This document shows, in pieces, positions 53,680 through 62,832 of a stretch of DNA of 64,000 nucleotides. The stretch is from Bacteroidota bacterium. Lineage in GTDB: Bacteria > Bacteroidota > Ignavibacteria > UBA10030 > UBA8401. The position numbers and the translations under genes are program-made. The notes beneath the pieces are model-generated. The model searched no databases and had not been told where the DNA came from. It saw only the letters and a list, made by a program, of their open reading frames with translations. Every line of letters begins with the position of its first letter. Within the stretch, counting starts at the first letter, position 1. The DNA is taken from positions 1 through 64,000 of the forward strand of contig WBUG01000003.1 of assembly GCA_008933835.1 (NCBI GenBank). Reading direction: 5' to 3'.

Positions 53680-55047
53680 ATGATCACCTTCCTTCCCCTC
53701 GGCGGCGCAACGGACATCGGCGCATCGTGTTATTATCTGGACGTGGAGGGGACCGGCATCGTCCTGGACTGCGGTTCCCATCCCCGGCGTACCGGAGCGG
53801 ACTCGCTCCCCCGTTTCGCCCTGCTCGAAGAACGGAACGTGGACGTCGCGCTCATCACCCACGCGCATCAGGACCACATCGATTCGCTCCCGTACCTCGT
53901 TCAGCACCATCCGTACATCCGCATCGTGTCGACGCCGCAGACCCGCGCGCTGGCCGAGATCACCCTGCACAATTCGGCGAACATCCTGCGCGAGCAGCTC
54001 ACGGAGGACGATCCGGTCCGTCCCTATACGCACGAAGAGATCGACCTGCTCATCCAGAGCATCGAATGGCGCTCCTACAAGGAACGGTTCACCGTCGACG
54101 GATACCGGCACGGCAGCGATGAACCGGTCACCGCCTCCTTCCACGATGCCGGACACATCCTCGGTTCTGCCGGAATCCTCATCGAGCACGGCGGGCGGTC
54201 GGTCTATTACACGGGCGACATCAACCTCGACCGCCAATCCCTCCTCCCCGGAGCGTCGCTCCCCGACGGACCGGTGGACGTGCTCGTCATCGAAACGACG
54301 CACGGCGCCACCGACGACGCGCTGCTGCCGGACCGCCTATCCGAAGAGCGGCGTCTCGCCCGGACCGCCAACGCGGTACTGGAACGGGGAGGCGGCATCC
54401 TCATCCCCGTCTTCGCGCTCGGCAAGATGCAGGAACTTCTCTCCACGCTCTGGCGTCTGATGGAGAAGGGACAGCTCGCGCGGACCGACATCCTCACCGG
54501 GGGCGTCGGAGCCCGGCTCAATACGGTGTACGACCGGAACCGGTTCGTCGTCCCTTATAACGACACTGCAATGGTGCTCGGAGACATTCCGGTTCTCGAC
54601 CTGTTCGAAGCGGACACCTTCGACGCGTTGGCACGGCGTCAGGGCATCGTGCTGGCGACCAGCGGCATGGTCATCGAGGGAACGGCGTCGTACCGCCTGG
54701 CGCAGCACTGGCTGCTGCAGCACCGCAACGCCATCTTCACCGTAGGATACATGGACCCCGAAACGCCCGGCCATCGGATTCGCCATGCCGACCGCAACGG
54801 CACCGTCCAGCTCACGCCCGTTTCCGAGCCGCAGACGGTCCGCTGTGACATCGAACGATTCCGGTTTTCCGCCCATAGCACGCGGTCCGGCCTCCTCTCC
54901 ATCGTGGAACGGCTGAACCCACGCGTCGTCATTCTGGTCCACGGAGACATGGCGGCCATCGATTGGATGGGATATTCCATCTTGAAGGCGTTCCCGCATA
55001 TCAAGGTGCACGGTGCGGAGGTCGGAAAACCGGTGACGCTGTTCTGA
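53680..55047 (+). CDS. MBL-fold beta-CASP hydrolase with RNA-specificity domain (455 aa)
   Basis: A metallo-beta-lactamase-fold protein. The first metal motif is THAHQDHIDSLPYL (HxHxDH), followed by HDAGHILGSAGILIEHGG and YYTGDIN. The beta-CASP part has GGGILIPVFALGKMQELL and LATSGMVIEGTASYRLAQ, and the C-terminal RMMBL segment has CDIERFRFSAHSTRSGLLSI and ILVHGDM. All metal ligands seem present. Such proteins are archaeal/bacterial CPSF-like ribonucleases; the RNA target is unknown. It starts 7 bp after the TlpA-like gene. Confidence 0.88.
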   Translation: MITFLPLGGATDIGASCYYLDVEGTGIVLDCGSHPRRTGADSLPRFALLEERNVDVALITHAHQDHIDSLPYLVQHHPYIRIVSTPQTRALAEITLHNSANILREQLTEDDPVRPYTHEEIDLLIQSIEWRSYKERFTVDGYRHGSDEPVTASFHDAGHILGSAGILIEHGGRSVYYTGDINLDRQSLLPGASLPDGPVDVLVIETTHGATDDALLPDRLSEERRLARTANAVLERGGGILIPVFALGKMQELLSTLWRLMEKGQLARTDILTGGVGARLNTVYDRNRFVVPYNDTAMVLGDIPVLDLFEADTFDALARRQGIVLATSGMVIEGTASYRLAQHWLLQHRNAIFTVGYMDPETPGHRIRHADRNGTVQLTPVSEPQTVRCDIERFRFSAHSTRSGLLSIVERLNPRVVILVHGDMAAIDWMGYSILKAFPHIKVHGAEVGKPVTLF

Positions 55048-55059
55048 CCGACATTCCAG

Positions 55060-55090
55060 TTTCCCATCGCCACTCTTTTTCGTATCTTGA
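55060..55090 (+). promoter_or_regulatory. Promoter of the GWxTD gene (TTT-N20-TATCTTGA), leaderless
   Basis: TATCTTGA at 55083-55090 with TTT (not TTG) 20 bp upstream at 55060-55062. ATG 55095 follows after 4 nt. Confidence 0.45.
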
Positions 55091-55094
55091 CACG

Positions 55095-56360
55095 ATGAAA
55101 CTCTTCCGAACGTTCCCCCTTCTGCTGCTCCTCTCCTTCTCCGCAGCCTTCCTGCCGGCACAGGAGCAGGTGCGCCGCGAGCATACCGGCTCGGACCTCA
55201 TCCTGTTCGAAGCCCATCATCTTCCGGCGTCGTCCGACTCCTCCCCGGTCGCGGTCCTGTACCGCATCCGGCACGACTTTTTCGTCTTCACCCGGGGAGC
55301 GGAGGAGAAGAACGGCGGGTTCACCGCCTCCGGCTCCATCGCCGTCGAGATACTGGACTCCGCCGGCACATCGGTGGACCGGCGCATCGCCGAGCTCTCC
55401 CTCCGCAGCGATGACAACTCCATCGCCGGACTCCGAAAGGGTTCCGTGACCGGATCGTTCACATTCCGGCTCCACCCGGGACGGTACCGCGTGCTCTTCC
55501 GGGCGGAGGATATCGAGACCAAACGGTTGTCGCCGAACCTCGAACGTCCGCTCACCGTGCCGAACCGTCCGGCGTTCTTCGCTTCTTCGTTCATACCCGG
55601 GAATGCCGCCGGGGATTCCATCGTGCCGTTCACGCTCGGAGGTGACCTTCGCTTCTCCTCACCTGGTTCGTTCTTTGCGTCGGTTCCGCCGGCTGCCGCC
55701 GGTCCGCTTCGTCTCACCGTCACCCGCCGCGATCCGGAGGATGACGACGCCCGCGAGACGGTGTACGACACCACGGTGCTTCCCCTTCGCCGTACGGACA
55801 TGAAGTTCGCCGGACTCACGATGCCGGCCGTACTGGAACTGCCGATGCGTTCGATGGAACTGCCGCAGGGCCGTTATGAACTCACCGTCGCATCCGGAGA
55901 CTCGCTGAAGGAAACGGTGCCGTTCGGAGTCCGCTGGCCGGAAATGCCGCAGTCGCTCAACGACCTCGAACTGGCGACGCTGCCGCTCCAGCACATCATG
56001 GAACGGGACGTCTACTCGGAGCTCCGCAAGGGCTCCCGCCCGGCCCGCATCCGGAAGTTCGAGGAGTACTGGAAGTCCAAGGACCCCACTCCCGGCACCG
56101 CCCTGAACGAGCGGATGACCGAATTCTACCGGCGGGTCGACCATACCATTCCCGCCTATGCGACGCTGAAGGAACCGAACGGCTCACTGTCCGACCGCGG
56201 GAAGGTGTACATCCTCTACGGCCGGCCCACCACCACGGACCGGAGGCTCTCCCCCGGGTCGGTGCCGCAGGAAGTGTGGAAATATGATTCGCTGAAGAAG
56301 ACGTTCATCTTTGAAGACCCGCGCCGGCAGGGGAATTATACGCTCATCGAACGCCAATGA
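55095..56360 (+). CDS. GWxTD-domain-containing exported protein (421 aa)
   Basis: Signal peptide MKLFRTFPLLLLLSFSAAFLPAQ. The middle is all-beta and unrecognised. The last ~100 residues (IRKFEEYWKSKDPTPGTALN, EFYRRVDHTIPAYAT, GKVYILYGRPTTTDRR, VPQEVWKYDS) are a GWxTD domain, common in Bacteroidota/Ignavibacteria, without known biochemical role; the G-W-x-T-D motif itself is not literal here. The start is ATG 55095, fixed by the signal peptide. The stop overlaps the pdxA ATG. Confidence 0.82.
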   Translation: MKLFRTFPLLLLLSFSAAFLPAQEQVRREHTGSDLILFEAHHLPASSDSSPVAVLYRIRHDFFVFTRGAEEKNGGFTASGSIAVEILDSAGTSVDRRIAELSLRSDDNSIAGLRKGSVTGSFTFRLHPGRYRVLFRAEDIETKRLSPNLERPLTVPNRPAFFASSFIPGNAAGDSIVPFTLGGDLRFSSPGSFFASVPPAAAGPLRLTVTRRDPEDDDARETVYDTTVLPLRRTDMKFAGLTMPAVLELPMRSMELPQGRYELTVASGDSLKETVPFGVRWPEMPQSLNDLELATLPLQHIMERDVYSELRKGSRPARIRKFEEYWKSKDPTPGTALNERMTEFYRRVDHTIPAYATLKEPNGSLSDRGKVYILYGRPTTTDRRLSPGSVPQEVWKYDSLKKTFIFEDPRRQGNYTLIERQ

Positions 56361-57352
56361 CACCCCGCATCGCCATCACCATCGGTGACTTCAACGGCAT
56401 CGGTCCCGAAGTGACCCTGAAGAGCCTCGCCGATCCGCTCCTCCGCCGCGAGTTCCATCCGCTCCTCATCGGTCCCGTGGAACTCTTTCGGCACTACGCC
56501 GCGATGTTCAGACTGCCGCTCGTGCTGGAGGAGGTGGAATCGGCCGGCACGAAACCCTCTGCGGGGACCATTCCCGTGCTCCCGTCGCATCCCGTCTCGC
56601 TGAAGCAACTGCAGATCGGGATCACAGCGCCCGATGCCGGCGTCTGCGCCGGCACGGCCATCGAGAAGGCCATCGCGCTCTGCATGACGCAGCAAGCGGA
56701 CGCGATGGTGACGGCGCCGGTCTCAAAGGAGGCGCTCCACTACGCCGGGTACAATTTCCCGGGACAGACGGAGATGCTGGCGCTGCTCACCCGTTCCGAG
56801 TCCGTCACGATGATGCTCATTGCCGGCTCCTTCCGTGTGGCGCTGGCGACGGTGCACGTGCCCGTCCGTGCCGTCTCCGAGAACCTCACCGTCGAGCGCA
56901 TCGTGGGCCGGCTGACGACGGTGGACCGGGCGCTGCGGAACGATCTCGGCGTCAGTTCGCCGCGCATCGCCGTGCTCGGCCTGAACCCCCACGCGGGCGA
57001 GAACGGCGCCATCGGAACCGAGGAGAAGACCATCATCGCACCGGCCATCGCCAATGCGGCCGGACTCGGCATCGCCGCCGAGGGGCCGTTCCCTGCGGAC
57101 GGATTCTTCGGTGCCGGCGATCACAAACGCTACGATGCGGTGATGGCGATGTACCATGACCAGGGCCTCATCCCGCTCAAGATGACGGGCTTCGACCAGG
57201 GAATCAATTTCTCGGCGGGACTGAAGATCGTGCGCACGTCCCCCGATCACGGCACCGCGTTCGGCATCGCCGGCAAAGGGACCGCCGACCCGGGGAGCAT
57301 GAAGGCCGCCATCCGTCTCGCCGTCTCCATCGCCCACCAACGGAAACGCTGA
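56357..57352 (+). CDS. pdxA: 4-hydroxythreonine-4-phosphate dehydrogenase
   Basis: Pyridoxal-phosphate synthesis (DXP-dependent route). The motifs TIGDFNGIGPEVTLKSL, MVTAPVSKEALHYAGYNFPG with its metal His region (QTEMLALL), LGLNPHAGENGAIGTEE and AMYHDQGLIPLKM are diagnostic. Length (331 aa) is standard. Translationally coupled on both sides (ATGA with the GWxTD gene, TGATG with ftsE). PdxJ and other pathway genes are not in the window. Confidence 0.95.
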   Translation: MTPRIAITIGDFNGIGPEVTLKSLADPLLRREFHPLLIGPVELFRHYAAMFRLPLVLEEVESAGTKPSAGTIPVLPSHPVSLKQLQIGITAPDAGVCAGTAIEKAIALCMTQQADAMVTAPVSKEALHYAGYNFPGQTEMLALLTRSESVTMMLIAGSFRVALATVHVPVRAVSENLTVERIVGRLTTVDRALRNDLGVSSPRIAVLGLNPHAGENGAIGTEEKTIIAPAIANAAGLGIAAEGPFPADGFFGAGDHKRYDAVMAMYHDQGLIPLKMTGFDQGINFSAGLKIVRTSPDHGTAFGIAGKGTADPGSMKAAIRLAVSIAHQRKR

Positions 57353-58020
57353 TGCTCGTACAGCTCGAGAACGTCACCGTCAAACACGACCGGCACGTCA
57401 TCCTGAAGGAGATCTCCTTCACGGTGGAGGCCGGCGAATTCGTCAACGTCGTCGGGGAATCGGGGGCGGGCAAGAGCAGTCTGCTGCGGCTGCTGTACAT
57501 GGACCTGAAGCCGGACACCGGCACGGTCGCCGTGGGCGAGTATACGTCACACAGCATTACGCCGTCCGAAGTGCCGTACCTCCGCCGGAAGCTCGGCATC
57601 ATCTTTCAGGATTTCAAACTGCTGGAGGACCGGTCGGTGTACGACAACGTGGCGTTCGCGCTCCATGTGACCGGAGCGACGTCGGGGGAGATCCGGAAGA
57701 AGGTGGTGACGGTGCTGACGCAGGTGGGATTGAGCCATAAGCGGAACGCGATGCCGCACCAGCTCTCGGGGGGCGAGCAGCAGCGGGTCTGCATCGCCCG
57801 CGCGCTGGTGAACGAACCGTTCCTCATCCTCGCGGACGAGCCGACGGGGAACCTCGATCCGGGCACGTCGCTGGACATCCTGAAACTGTTGCTGGAGATC
57901 AACCACAAGGGGACGGCGGTGCTGATGACGACGCACAACTACGACCTGGTGCGCAAGGCGGGGGGACGCATCCTGCAGATCAAGGAACGGCAGATCCGCG
58001 AAGTGCAGCTGAAGCAGTGA
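57352..58020 (+). CDS. ftsE: FtsE-like ABC transporter ATP-binding protein
   Basis: Walker [19 protein letters not shown]-loop [23 protein letters not shown] signature [17 protein letters not shown], Walker [14 protein letters not shown] and the switch His in TTHNYDL are all present. [15 protein letters not shown] is the FtsE form. FtsE works with the membrane protein FtsX at the divisome to control cell-wall hydrolases, but no ftsX follows: the next gene is convergent. A MacB/LolD-type role is an alternative. Length 222 aa. Confidence 0.88.
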   Translation: MLVQLENVTVKHDRHVILKEISFTVEAGEFVNVVGESGAGKSSLLRLLYMDLKPDTGTVAVGEYTSHSITPSEVPYLRRKLGIIFQDFKLLEDRSVYDNVAFALHVTGATSGEIRKKVVTVLTQVGLSHKRNAMPHQLSGGEQQRVCIARALVNEPFLILADEPTGNLDPGTSLDILKLLLEINHKGTAVLMTTHNYDLVRKAGGRILQIKERQIREVQLKQ

Positions 58021-58035
58021 ACGTACCGGAGCGCG

Positions 58036-58287
58036 TCAGGCGGTGACCTGCTCCACGCGGCACACCTCCGGCACATCGCGCAGCAAACGACGCTCCACGC
58101 CGGCGCGGAGCGTCATTCGCGACATCGGACATCCCACGCAAGCACCGGTGAGTCTCACCTCCACGAACCCGTCCTCGCGCACCTTCACCAGCTCCACATC
58201 ACCCCCGTCCGCCTGAAGGAACGGCCGCACCGCCTCGAGCGAGCGCCGGACCCGTTCCTCCACCGTTCCGTCAGTCCCCTGTTCCAT
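58036..58287 (-). CDS. NifU-like C-terminal domain protein (Nfu-type Fe-S carrier, 83 aa)
   Basis: A complete small Nfu domain: VRRSLEAVRPFLQADGGDVE, FVEVRLTGACVGCPMSRMTL (CxxC cluster ligands) and VEQVTA. It would hold a [4Fe-4S] cluster for delivery as a dimer. It lies 4 bp after the Mrp-type ATPase gene, a common Fe-S assembly pairing. ATG start at 58287. Confidence 0.93.
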   Translation of the reverse strand: MEQGTDGTVEERVRRSLEAVRPFLQADGGDVELVKVREDGFVEVRLTGACVGCPMSRMTLRAGVERRLLRDVPEVCRVEQVTA

Positions 58288-58291
58288 GGCC

Positions 58292-59380
58292 TCAGTTGTC
58301 TCCGAGCGAGATCTCGATGGGAGCGGACATCGCCGCGTGGTTGCTGATGCTCACCTGGGCGGCGAGACCGCGGGCGATGGCGCGGAAGATCTTCGCCGGT
58401 TCGCTCTCCGGTTCCCCGTCCACCACCGGACGGCCGCTGTCGCTGCCGACCCGGATCTTGGTGTAGATGGGGATCTCGCCGATGAAGGGCACCTTGAACT
58501 GTTCCGCCACCCGCTTTCCGCCCCCCGTATCGAAGATGTTCTCCCGTTCGCCGCTCGCGCTCACGAAGTAGCTCATGTTCTCCACCACGCCGAGGATGGG
58601 GACGTTCACCTTCTGGAACATCGCCATCCCGCGCCGCGCATCGGCGAGGGACATCTCCTGCGGCGTGGTGACGATGACCGCGCCGGAGAGGGGGATCTGC
58701 TGCACCAGCGTGAGCTGGATGTCGCCGGTGCCCGGAGGCATGTCGAACACCAGGTAGTCGAGTTCGCCCCACTGCACGTCCGTCAGGAACTGCTTCACGG
58801 CGCCGCTGGCCATCGGACCGCGCCAGATGATGGCCTGCGTCGGATCGATGAGGAAGCCGATGGACATCACTTTCACGCCGTACTTCTCCAGCGGCAGCAG
58901 CTTCTGGTTGTGCATCATCGGCTTTTCGTTGATGTTGAACATCAGCGGGACGCTCGGGCCGTAGATGTCGCAGTCGATGAGCCCCACGCGCGCTCCCTCT
59001 TTGGCCAGCGCCACCGCCAGGTTCGCCGCCACCGTCGACTTGCCGACCCCTCCCTTTCCGCTCGCCACGGCGATGGTGTTCTTCACGCCGGTGAGGACGG
59101 GGGCCTGCTGCACCGACGCGCGCTGCGTCACGCTCGCCGTCATCGTCACCGTCACGCTCTTCACGGTCGGGAAGGTGGAACGGACGACCGATTCGGCCTG
59201 CCGTTTGAAATCGTCCTTCACGGGACACGCGGGGGTGGTGAGATCGATGGTGAACGACACCGCGTCGCCGTCGATGACGATGTCCTTGACGAAGTTCAGC
59301 GTCACGATGTCGCGGTGCAGGTCTGGGTCCCTGATGACCCGAAGGGCGTTGAGCAGGTTTTCAGCGTTCAGTGCGGGCAT
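58292..59380 (-). CDS. mrp: Mrp/NBP35-family ATPase (Fe-S cluster carrier), 362 aa
   Basis: An N-terminal MIP18/DUF59 domain (LNALRVIRDPDLHRDIVTLN) and a deviant Walker A ASGKGGVGKSTVAANLAVAL of the MinD/Mrp class, plus FDMPPGTGDIQL and TTPQEMSLADARRGM. The Cys pair that binds the bridging Fe-S cluster in NBP35-type proteins is absent: after VVENMSYFV the sequence is SASGERENIF. This absence occurs in other members, so cluster binding is uncertain. ATG 59380 with AAAGGA upstream. It follows the SurA-like gene by 25 bp and precedes Nfu. Confidence 0.92.
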   Translation of the reverse strand: MPALNAENLLNALRVIRDPDLHRDIVTLNFVKDIVIDGDAVSFTIDLTTPACPVKDDFKRQAESVVRSTFPTVKSVTVTMTASVTQRASVQQAPVLTGVKNTIAVASGKGGVGKSTVAANLAVALAKEGARVGLIDCDIYGPSVPLMFNINEKPMMHNQKLLPLEKYGVKVMSIGFLIDPTQAIIWRGPMASGAVKQFLTDVQWGELDYLVFDMPPGTGDIQLTLVQQIPLSGAVIVTTPQEMSLADARRGMAMFQKVNVPILGVVENMSYFVSASGERENIFDTGGGKRVAEQFKVPFIGEIPIYTKIRVGSDSGRPVVDGEPESEPAKIFRAIARGLAAQVSISNHAAMSAPIEISLGDN

Positions 59381-59405
59381 GCCTATCCTTTGTGTATGTC
59401 GGTGT

Positions 59406-61253
59406 TCATTGATTCAAACGTTCCTGCCGGCGCCATTCGTAGATCCATTCGGTCTGCCGGTTGGTCTGGGGCACGGCGATCATCCGTCCGCCGAAACCGA
59501 TGTGGCGCCATGTGACCATGCTGTGCTGCGTCGTTTCGACGCGGCCGAGGGCGGCCTCATCGATGGTAACATCGTACTTCCGGGCGAGGGTTCCGATGAA
59601 GCGGTCGAGGGTCTGCTGCCGCTTCCGCTGCGCGAGCTGGGCGCGGATGCGCTCCCGGACCGGGCCGAAGTCGGCGCGGAGCGAATCGTCGTGCACGCGC
59701 CGTTCCAGCACGGTGTAGATGATGAAGCCGTTCTTCGCGCGGTACGGGCCCTCCACCTCTCCCGGGACCGAAGAGGCGATGTACGGCGCGATGTCCGGAC
59801 GGGAACGCAGGTCGAAGAATCCGGTCTCCCCTCCCCGCGCCGCGGAGGCGGCGTCCGTCGAATGCCCCTTCGCCAGCACGGCGAACGGTTCACCACGTTT
59901 CAGCCGCTCGCGGAGGTTCTTGGCGAGCGGCAGACTGTCCGTGATGATCTGCCGGAGACGCACCTCCACGGCGGCGCCGTACGCCGAGGGGGAACGCTGA
60001 TACTCCTCTTCGATCTCCCGCTCCGTCACGGTGACGGAGTCCGCCACACGCCGCAGCAGCAGCATCCCTTTGCGGTTGTCCATCCAGGTGGCGAGGTCGT
60101 GCCGAACGCTTTCGGACTGCTGCAGGTTTCGCCGCATCCCTTCGCGCGACAGCAGTTCGTTCTGGATGACCGTCTTGATGTTGTTGTTGAGCACCCACTC
60201 CACGTACTCGCGCCGCATGTTCGGGAAGACGATGTAGTTGTTCCGCAGTCCCTGGACCACCTCGGCGAACGTCATCGGCTCGCCGGCGTCGAACGTGACG
60301 AAGGGCCGGTCGCGGTCCGCCCCCAGTTCCCGGTCGATCTCGTCCAGCAGCGCCACGGTGAGAAGGTAGACGTTCTTCGTGCGGAACGCCGCGGAATCGG
60401 AGGACATGCGGCGGTGGACGGTGTCCGCCAGCCGCTGGAAGAGGGCTCCGTCCGCTTCCGCGCGGTGCGGCGCGGTGACCGATGCGAACGCGACGGCTGC
60501 GAGCGAATCCTCCTTGCGCTGGCTGATGACGTTCTTGACCTTCGTGAGCTGGTCCTGACCGCTGAACTTCGACGCCTGCGGATTCGAGTACCGCTTCAGC
60601 AGCCGCGCCATCACGAGACCGTACACCTTCGATTCCACCGGGGCGGAGAGACTGTCCGCACCGATGGCGAACGCCGCCTCTTCCAGCGCACGGTCGGCCG
60701 AACCGAACCCGATCTGCACGGTGTCGACAGGAACGTACAGCGAGTCGAGGTACTTCCGGAGCACCGCCCGTTTGTTCCGCGCCTGGCGGACCTTCTTCCG
60801 GAGCAGTTCCCCCTCCTCCCGGCTGAGGATGCCGAGGATCTCGACCTCCAGCTCCGAGCCGAACCGCTTCAGCCCTTCGCGCATCTCGGCGGCGGAGATC
60901 TTCACGTTCGGCAGGACCGACTGTTTGTAGAACTCGTCGCGGACGAACATGCGCGAAAGGTTCCGCTGGATGGCGAGCGAGACGCTGTCCTCCCCCAGTC
61001 CCTGTTCCGAGGCTTCGAGCGCGAGCAGCTTCTCCGCGACGAGCGAGTAGAGGAACTCCTTCTTCGTGTAATCCTGCCGGGCGGTGTTCTCCTTCTGCGG
61101 CCACGGCATCAGTTCGAACCGTTCCAGGTAATCGCGCGCGGTCACCGGGCGGCCGCCCACGACGGCGAGCGTGTCCTGCGGTAGACCGGTACTGCGGAAA
61201 CCGAACTGTGCCGCGGCGAGCTGGACCGCCGTCAGAAAGAGGATGATCCTCAT
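59406..61253 (-). CDS. SurA/PpiC-type peptidyl-prolyl isomerase (615 aa)
   Basis: Signal peptide ([16 protein letters not shown]), a SurA-like N-domain ([20 protein letters not shown]), a long helical middle, and a C-terminal parvulin domain ([48 protein letters not shown]). A periplasmic foldase for outer-membrane or T9SS cargo proteins would fit the lineage. It overlaps purC by 4 bp. It is a full-length relative of the partial protein at 1-574. Confidence 0.88.
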   Translation of the reverse strand: MRIILFLTAVQLAAAQFGFRSTGLPQDTLAVVGGRPVTARDYLERFELMPWPQKENTARQDYTKKEFLYSLVAEKLLALEASEQGLGEDSVSLAIQRNLSRMFVRDEFYKQSVLPNVKISAAEMREGLKRFGSELEVEILGILSREEGELLRKKVRQARNKRAVLRKYLDSLYVPVDTVQIGFGSADRALEEAAFAIGADSLSAPVESKVYGLVMARLLKRYSNPQASKFSGQDQLTKVKNVISQRKEDSLAAVAFASVTAPHRAEADGALFQRLADTVHRRMSSDSAAFRTKNVYLLTVALLDEIDRELGADRDRPFVTFDAGEPMTFAEVVQGLRNNYIVFPNMRREYVEWVLNNNIKTVIQNELLSREGMRRNLQQSESVRHDLATWMDNRKGMLLLRRVADSVTVTEREIEEEYQRSPSAYGAAVEVRLRQIITDSLPLAKNLRERLKRGEPFAVLAKGHSTDAASAARGGETGFFDLRSRPDIAPYIASSVPGEVEGPYRAKNGFIIYTVLERRVHDDSLRADFGPVRERIRAQLAQRKRQQTLDRFIGTLARKYDVTIDEAALGRVETTQHSMVTWRHIGFGGRMIAVPQTNRQTEWIYEWRRQERLNQ

Positions 61254-62140
61254 GATACCGTGCTCCCCGTGAGCTGCAGCAGCGCCTTGCGGTAGAGGGC
61301 GGCGGTGCGGTCGATCACCACGTCCGGCATCACCGGTCCCGGGGGACGTTTGTTGAAGTTGATGGAGAGAAGGTAGTCGCGGACGTACTGTTTATCGTAG
61401 CTGTTCTGCCCCTTCCCGGGTTCGTACGTCTCCTTCGGCCAGAACCGGGAGGAGTCAGGGGTGAGCAGTTCATCGATGAGGATGAGCTCGCCGTCCATCA
61501 CGCCGAACTCCATCTTGGTGTCCGCGATGATGATACCGCGCTCCTCGGCGATGGCGGTCGCGCGGCGGAAGATGGAGACCGCCGCGTCGCGGACCCGTTC
61601 GCTCAGCTCCTTCCCTTCCCGCTCCACCATCACGGCGAAGGGGATGTTCTCGTCGTGCACGCCGAGCTCCGCCTTGGTCGAGGGGGTGAAGATGACCTCG
61701 GGGAGGCGCTGGCTTTCGACGAGACCGGCGGGAAGAGGGATGCCGCACACCGTGCCGGTGGTGCGGTAGTCCTGCCAGCCGGAGCCGGAAAGGTACCCCC
61801 GGACGATGCACTCCACGGAGAGCGGACGGGTCTTCTTCACGAGCATGCTGCGGCCCCGGAGCTGTTCTTTGTACGGCGCGCACACGGCGGGGAACTGCTC
61901 CACGTCCGTGGAGACCACATGGTTCGGGATGATGTCCTTGGTCCGGTCGAACCAGAACGCGGAGATCTGGGTGAGGACCTTTCCCTTGTCCGGGATCCCC
62001 TGCGGCATCACCACGTCGAACGCGGAGAGCCGGTCCGTCGCGACGAAGAGCAGATGCTCGCCGAGATCGTAGATGTCGCGCACCTTCCCGCGTTTCAGGA
62101 AGGTCAGTCCGGGGAACGAAGTGTCCGTGATGATGGCCAT
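61250..62140 (-). CDS. purC: Phosphoribosylaminoimidazole-succinocarboxamide synthase (SAICAR synthetase)
   Basis: A purine biosynthesis step joining CAIR and aspartate. The sequence [53 protein letters not shown] and [15 protein letters not shown] are the standard ATP- and substrate-binding motifs. Length (296 aa) is that of the longer fungal/Bacteroidota-type enzyme. It begins 5 bp after aat and overlaps the SurA-like gene by 4 bp. Confidence 0.96.
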   Translation of the reverse strand: MAIITDTSFPGLTFLKRGKVRDIYDLGEHLLFVATDRLSAFDVVMPQGIPDKGKVLTQISAFWFDRTKDIIPNHVVSTDVEQFPAVCAPYKEQLRGRSMLVKKTRPLSVECIVRGYLSGSGWQDYRTTGTVCGIPLPAGLVESQRLPEVIFTPSTKAELGVHDENIPFAVMVEREGKELSERVRDAAVSIFRRATAIAEERGIIIADTKMEFGVMDGELILIDELLTPDSSRFWPKETYEPGKGQNSYDKQYVRDYLLSINFNKRPPGPVMPDVVIDRTAALYRKALLQLTGSTVS

Positions 62141-62145
62141 GGCGG

Positions 62146-62754
62146 TCAGACGAATGTGCGCTCGAGCCGGAGCGCCGAATCCAGTCGGCGGAGATATTCC
62201 CGTTTCGGGACGGCGACGCCGCCGAGCGACGCCAGATGCGGTGTGAGGTACTGCGTGTCCAGGAGCGTGTATCCCCGTTCGGTGAGCCGTTCCGTCAGCC
62301 GGACGAGCGCCACTTTGGAGGCGTCCGTGCGGCGGCTGAACATCGACTCGCCGAAGAAGGCGCCGCCGATGGCGACGCCGTAGAGTCCGCCGGCGAGGGT
62401 CCCCTCATGCCAGCATTCCACCGAGTGGGCGAAGCCGAGCCGGTGCAGGCGGAGGTAGCTCTCGATGATGCCGCGCGAGATCCAGACCTCCGGCCGTTCC
62501 GCGCAGGCGCGGATGACCGCGGCGAAGTCCGTATCGATGCGGACGTCGAAGGTCCCCGACCGCAGCGTACGGCGGAGGGACCGGGAGACGATCACTCCGT
62601 CCAGCGGAATGATCCCCCGTTCCTCCGGGGCATACCAGGAGATCTCGCCGTCCGGTCCGGCGGCCATCGGGAAGTATCCGCCGCAGTACGCGGCGAGCAG
62701 GAAATCGCTGTCGATGTACCGCGTGCCGTCCGGTGCCGTTGCGTAGGTCTTCAC
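62146..62754 (-). CDS. aat: Leucyl/phenylalanyl-tRNA--protein transferase
   Basis: An N-end-rule enzyme adding Leu or Phe to proteins with basic N-termini. Conserved motifs: [72 protein letters not shown] and [21 protein letters not shown] start at 62754. Length 202 aa. First gene of the aat-purC-SurA-like-mrp-nfu run. Confidence 0.95.
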   Translation of the reverse strand: MKTYATAPDGTRYIDSDFLLAAYCGGYFPMAAGPDGEISWYAPEERGIIPLDGVIVSRSLRRTLRSGTFDVRIDTDFAAVIRACAERPEVWISRGIIESYLRLHRLGFAHSVECWHEGTLAGGLYGVAIGGAFFGESMFSRRTDASKVALVRLTERLTERGYTLLDTQYLTPHLASLGGVAVPKREYLRRLDSALRLERTFV

Positions 62755-62760
62755 GCTCCG

Positions 62761-62806
62761 AAAAAAATGGAATGCCGAGCTTTCAGTGTTCCGAAAGACT
62801 CGGCAT
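62761..62806 (-). terminator. Terminator of pfkA
   Basis: Stem ATGCCGAG/CTCGGCAT extended by pairing TTTC/GAAAG, then TTCCATTTTTTT on the minus strand. It separates pfkA from aat. Confidence 0.85.
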
Positions 62807-62832
62807 GGTGTTCTCTTCGTTCCGGAGAGACG

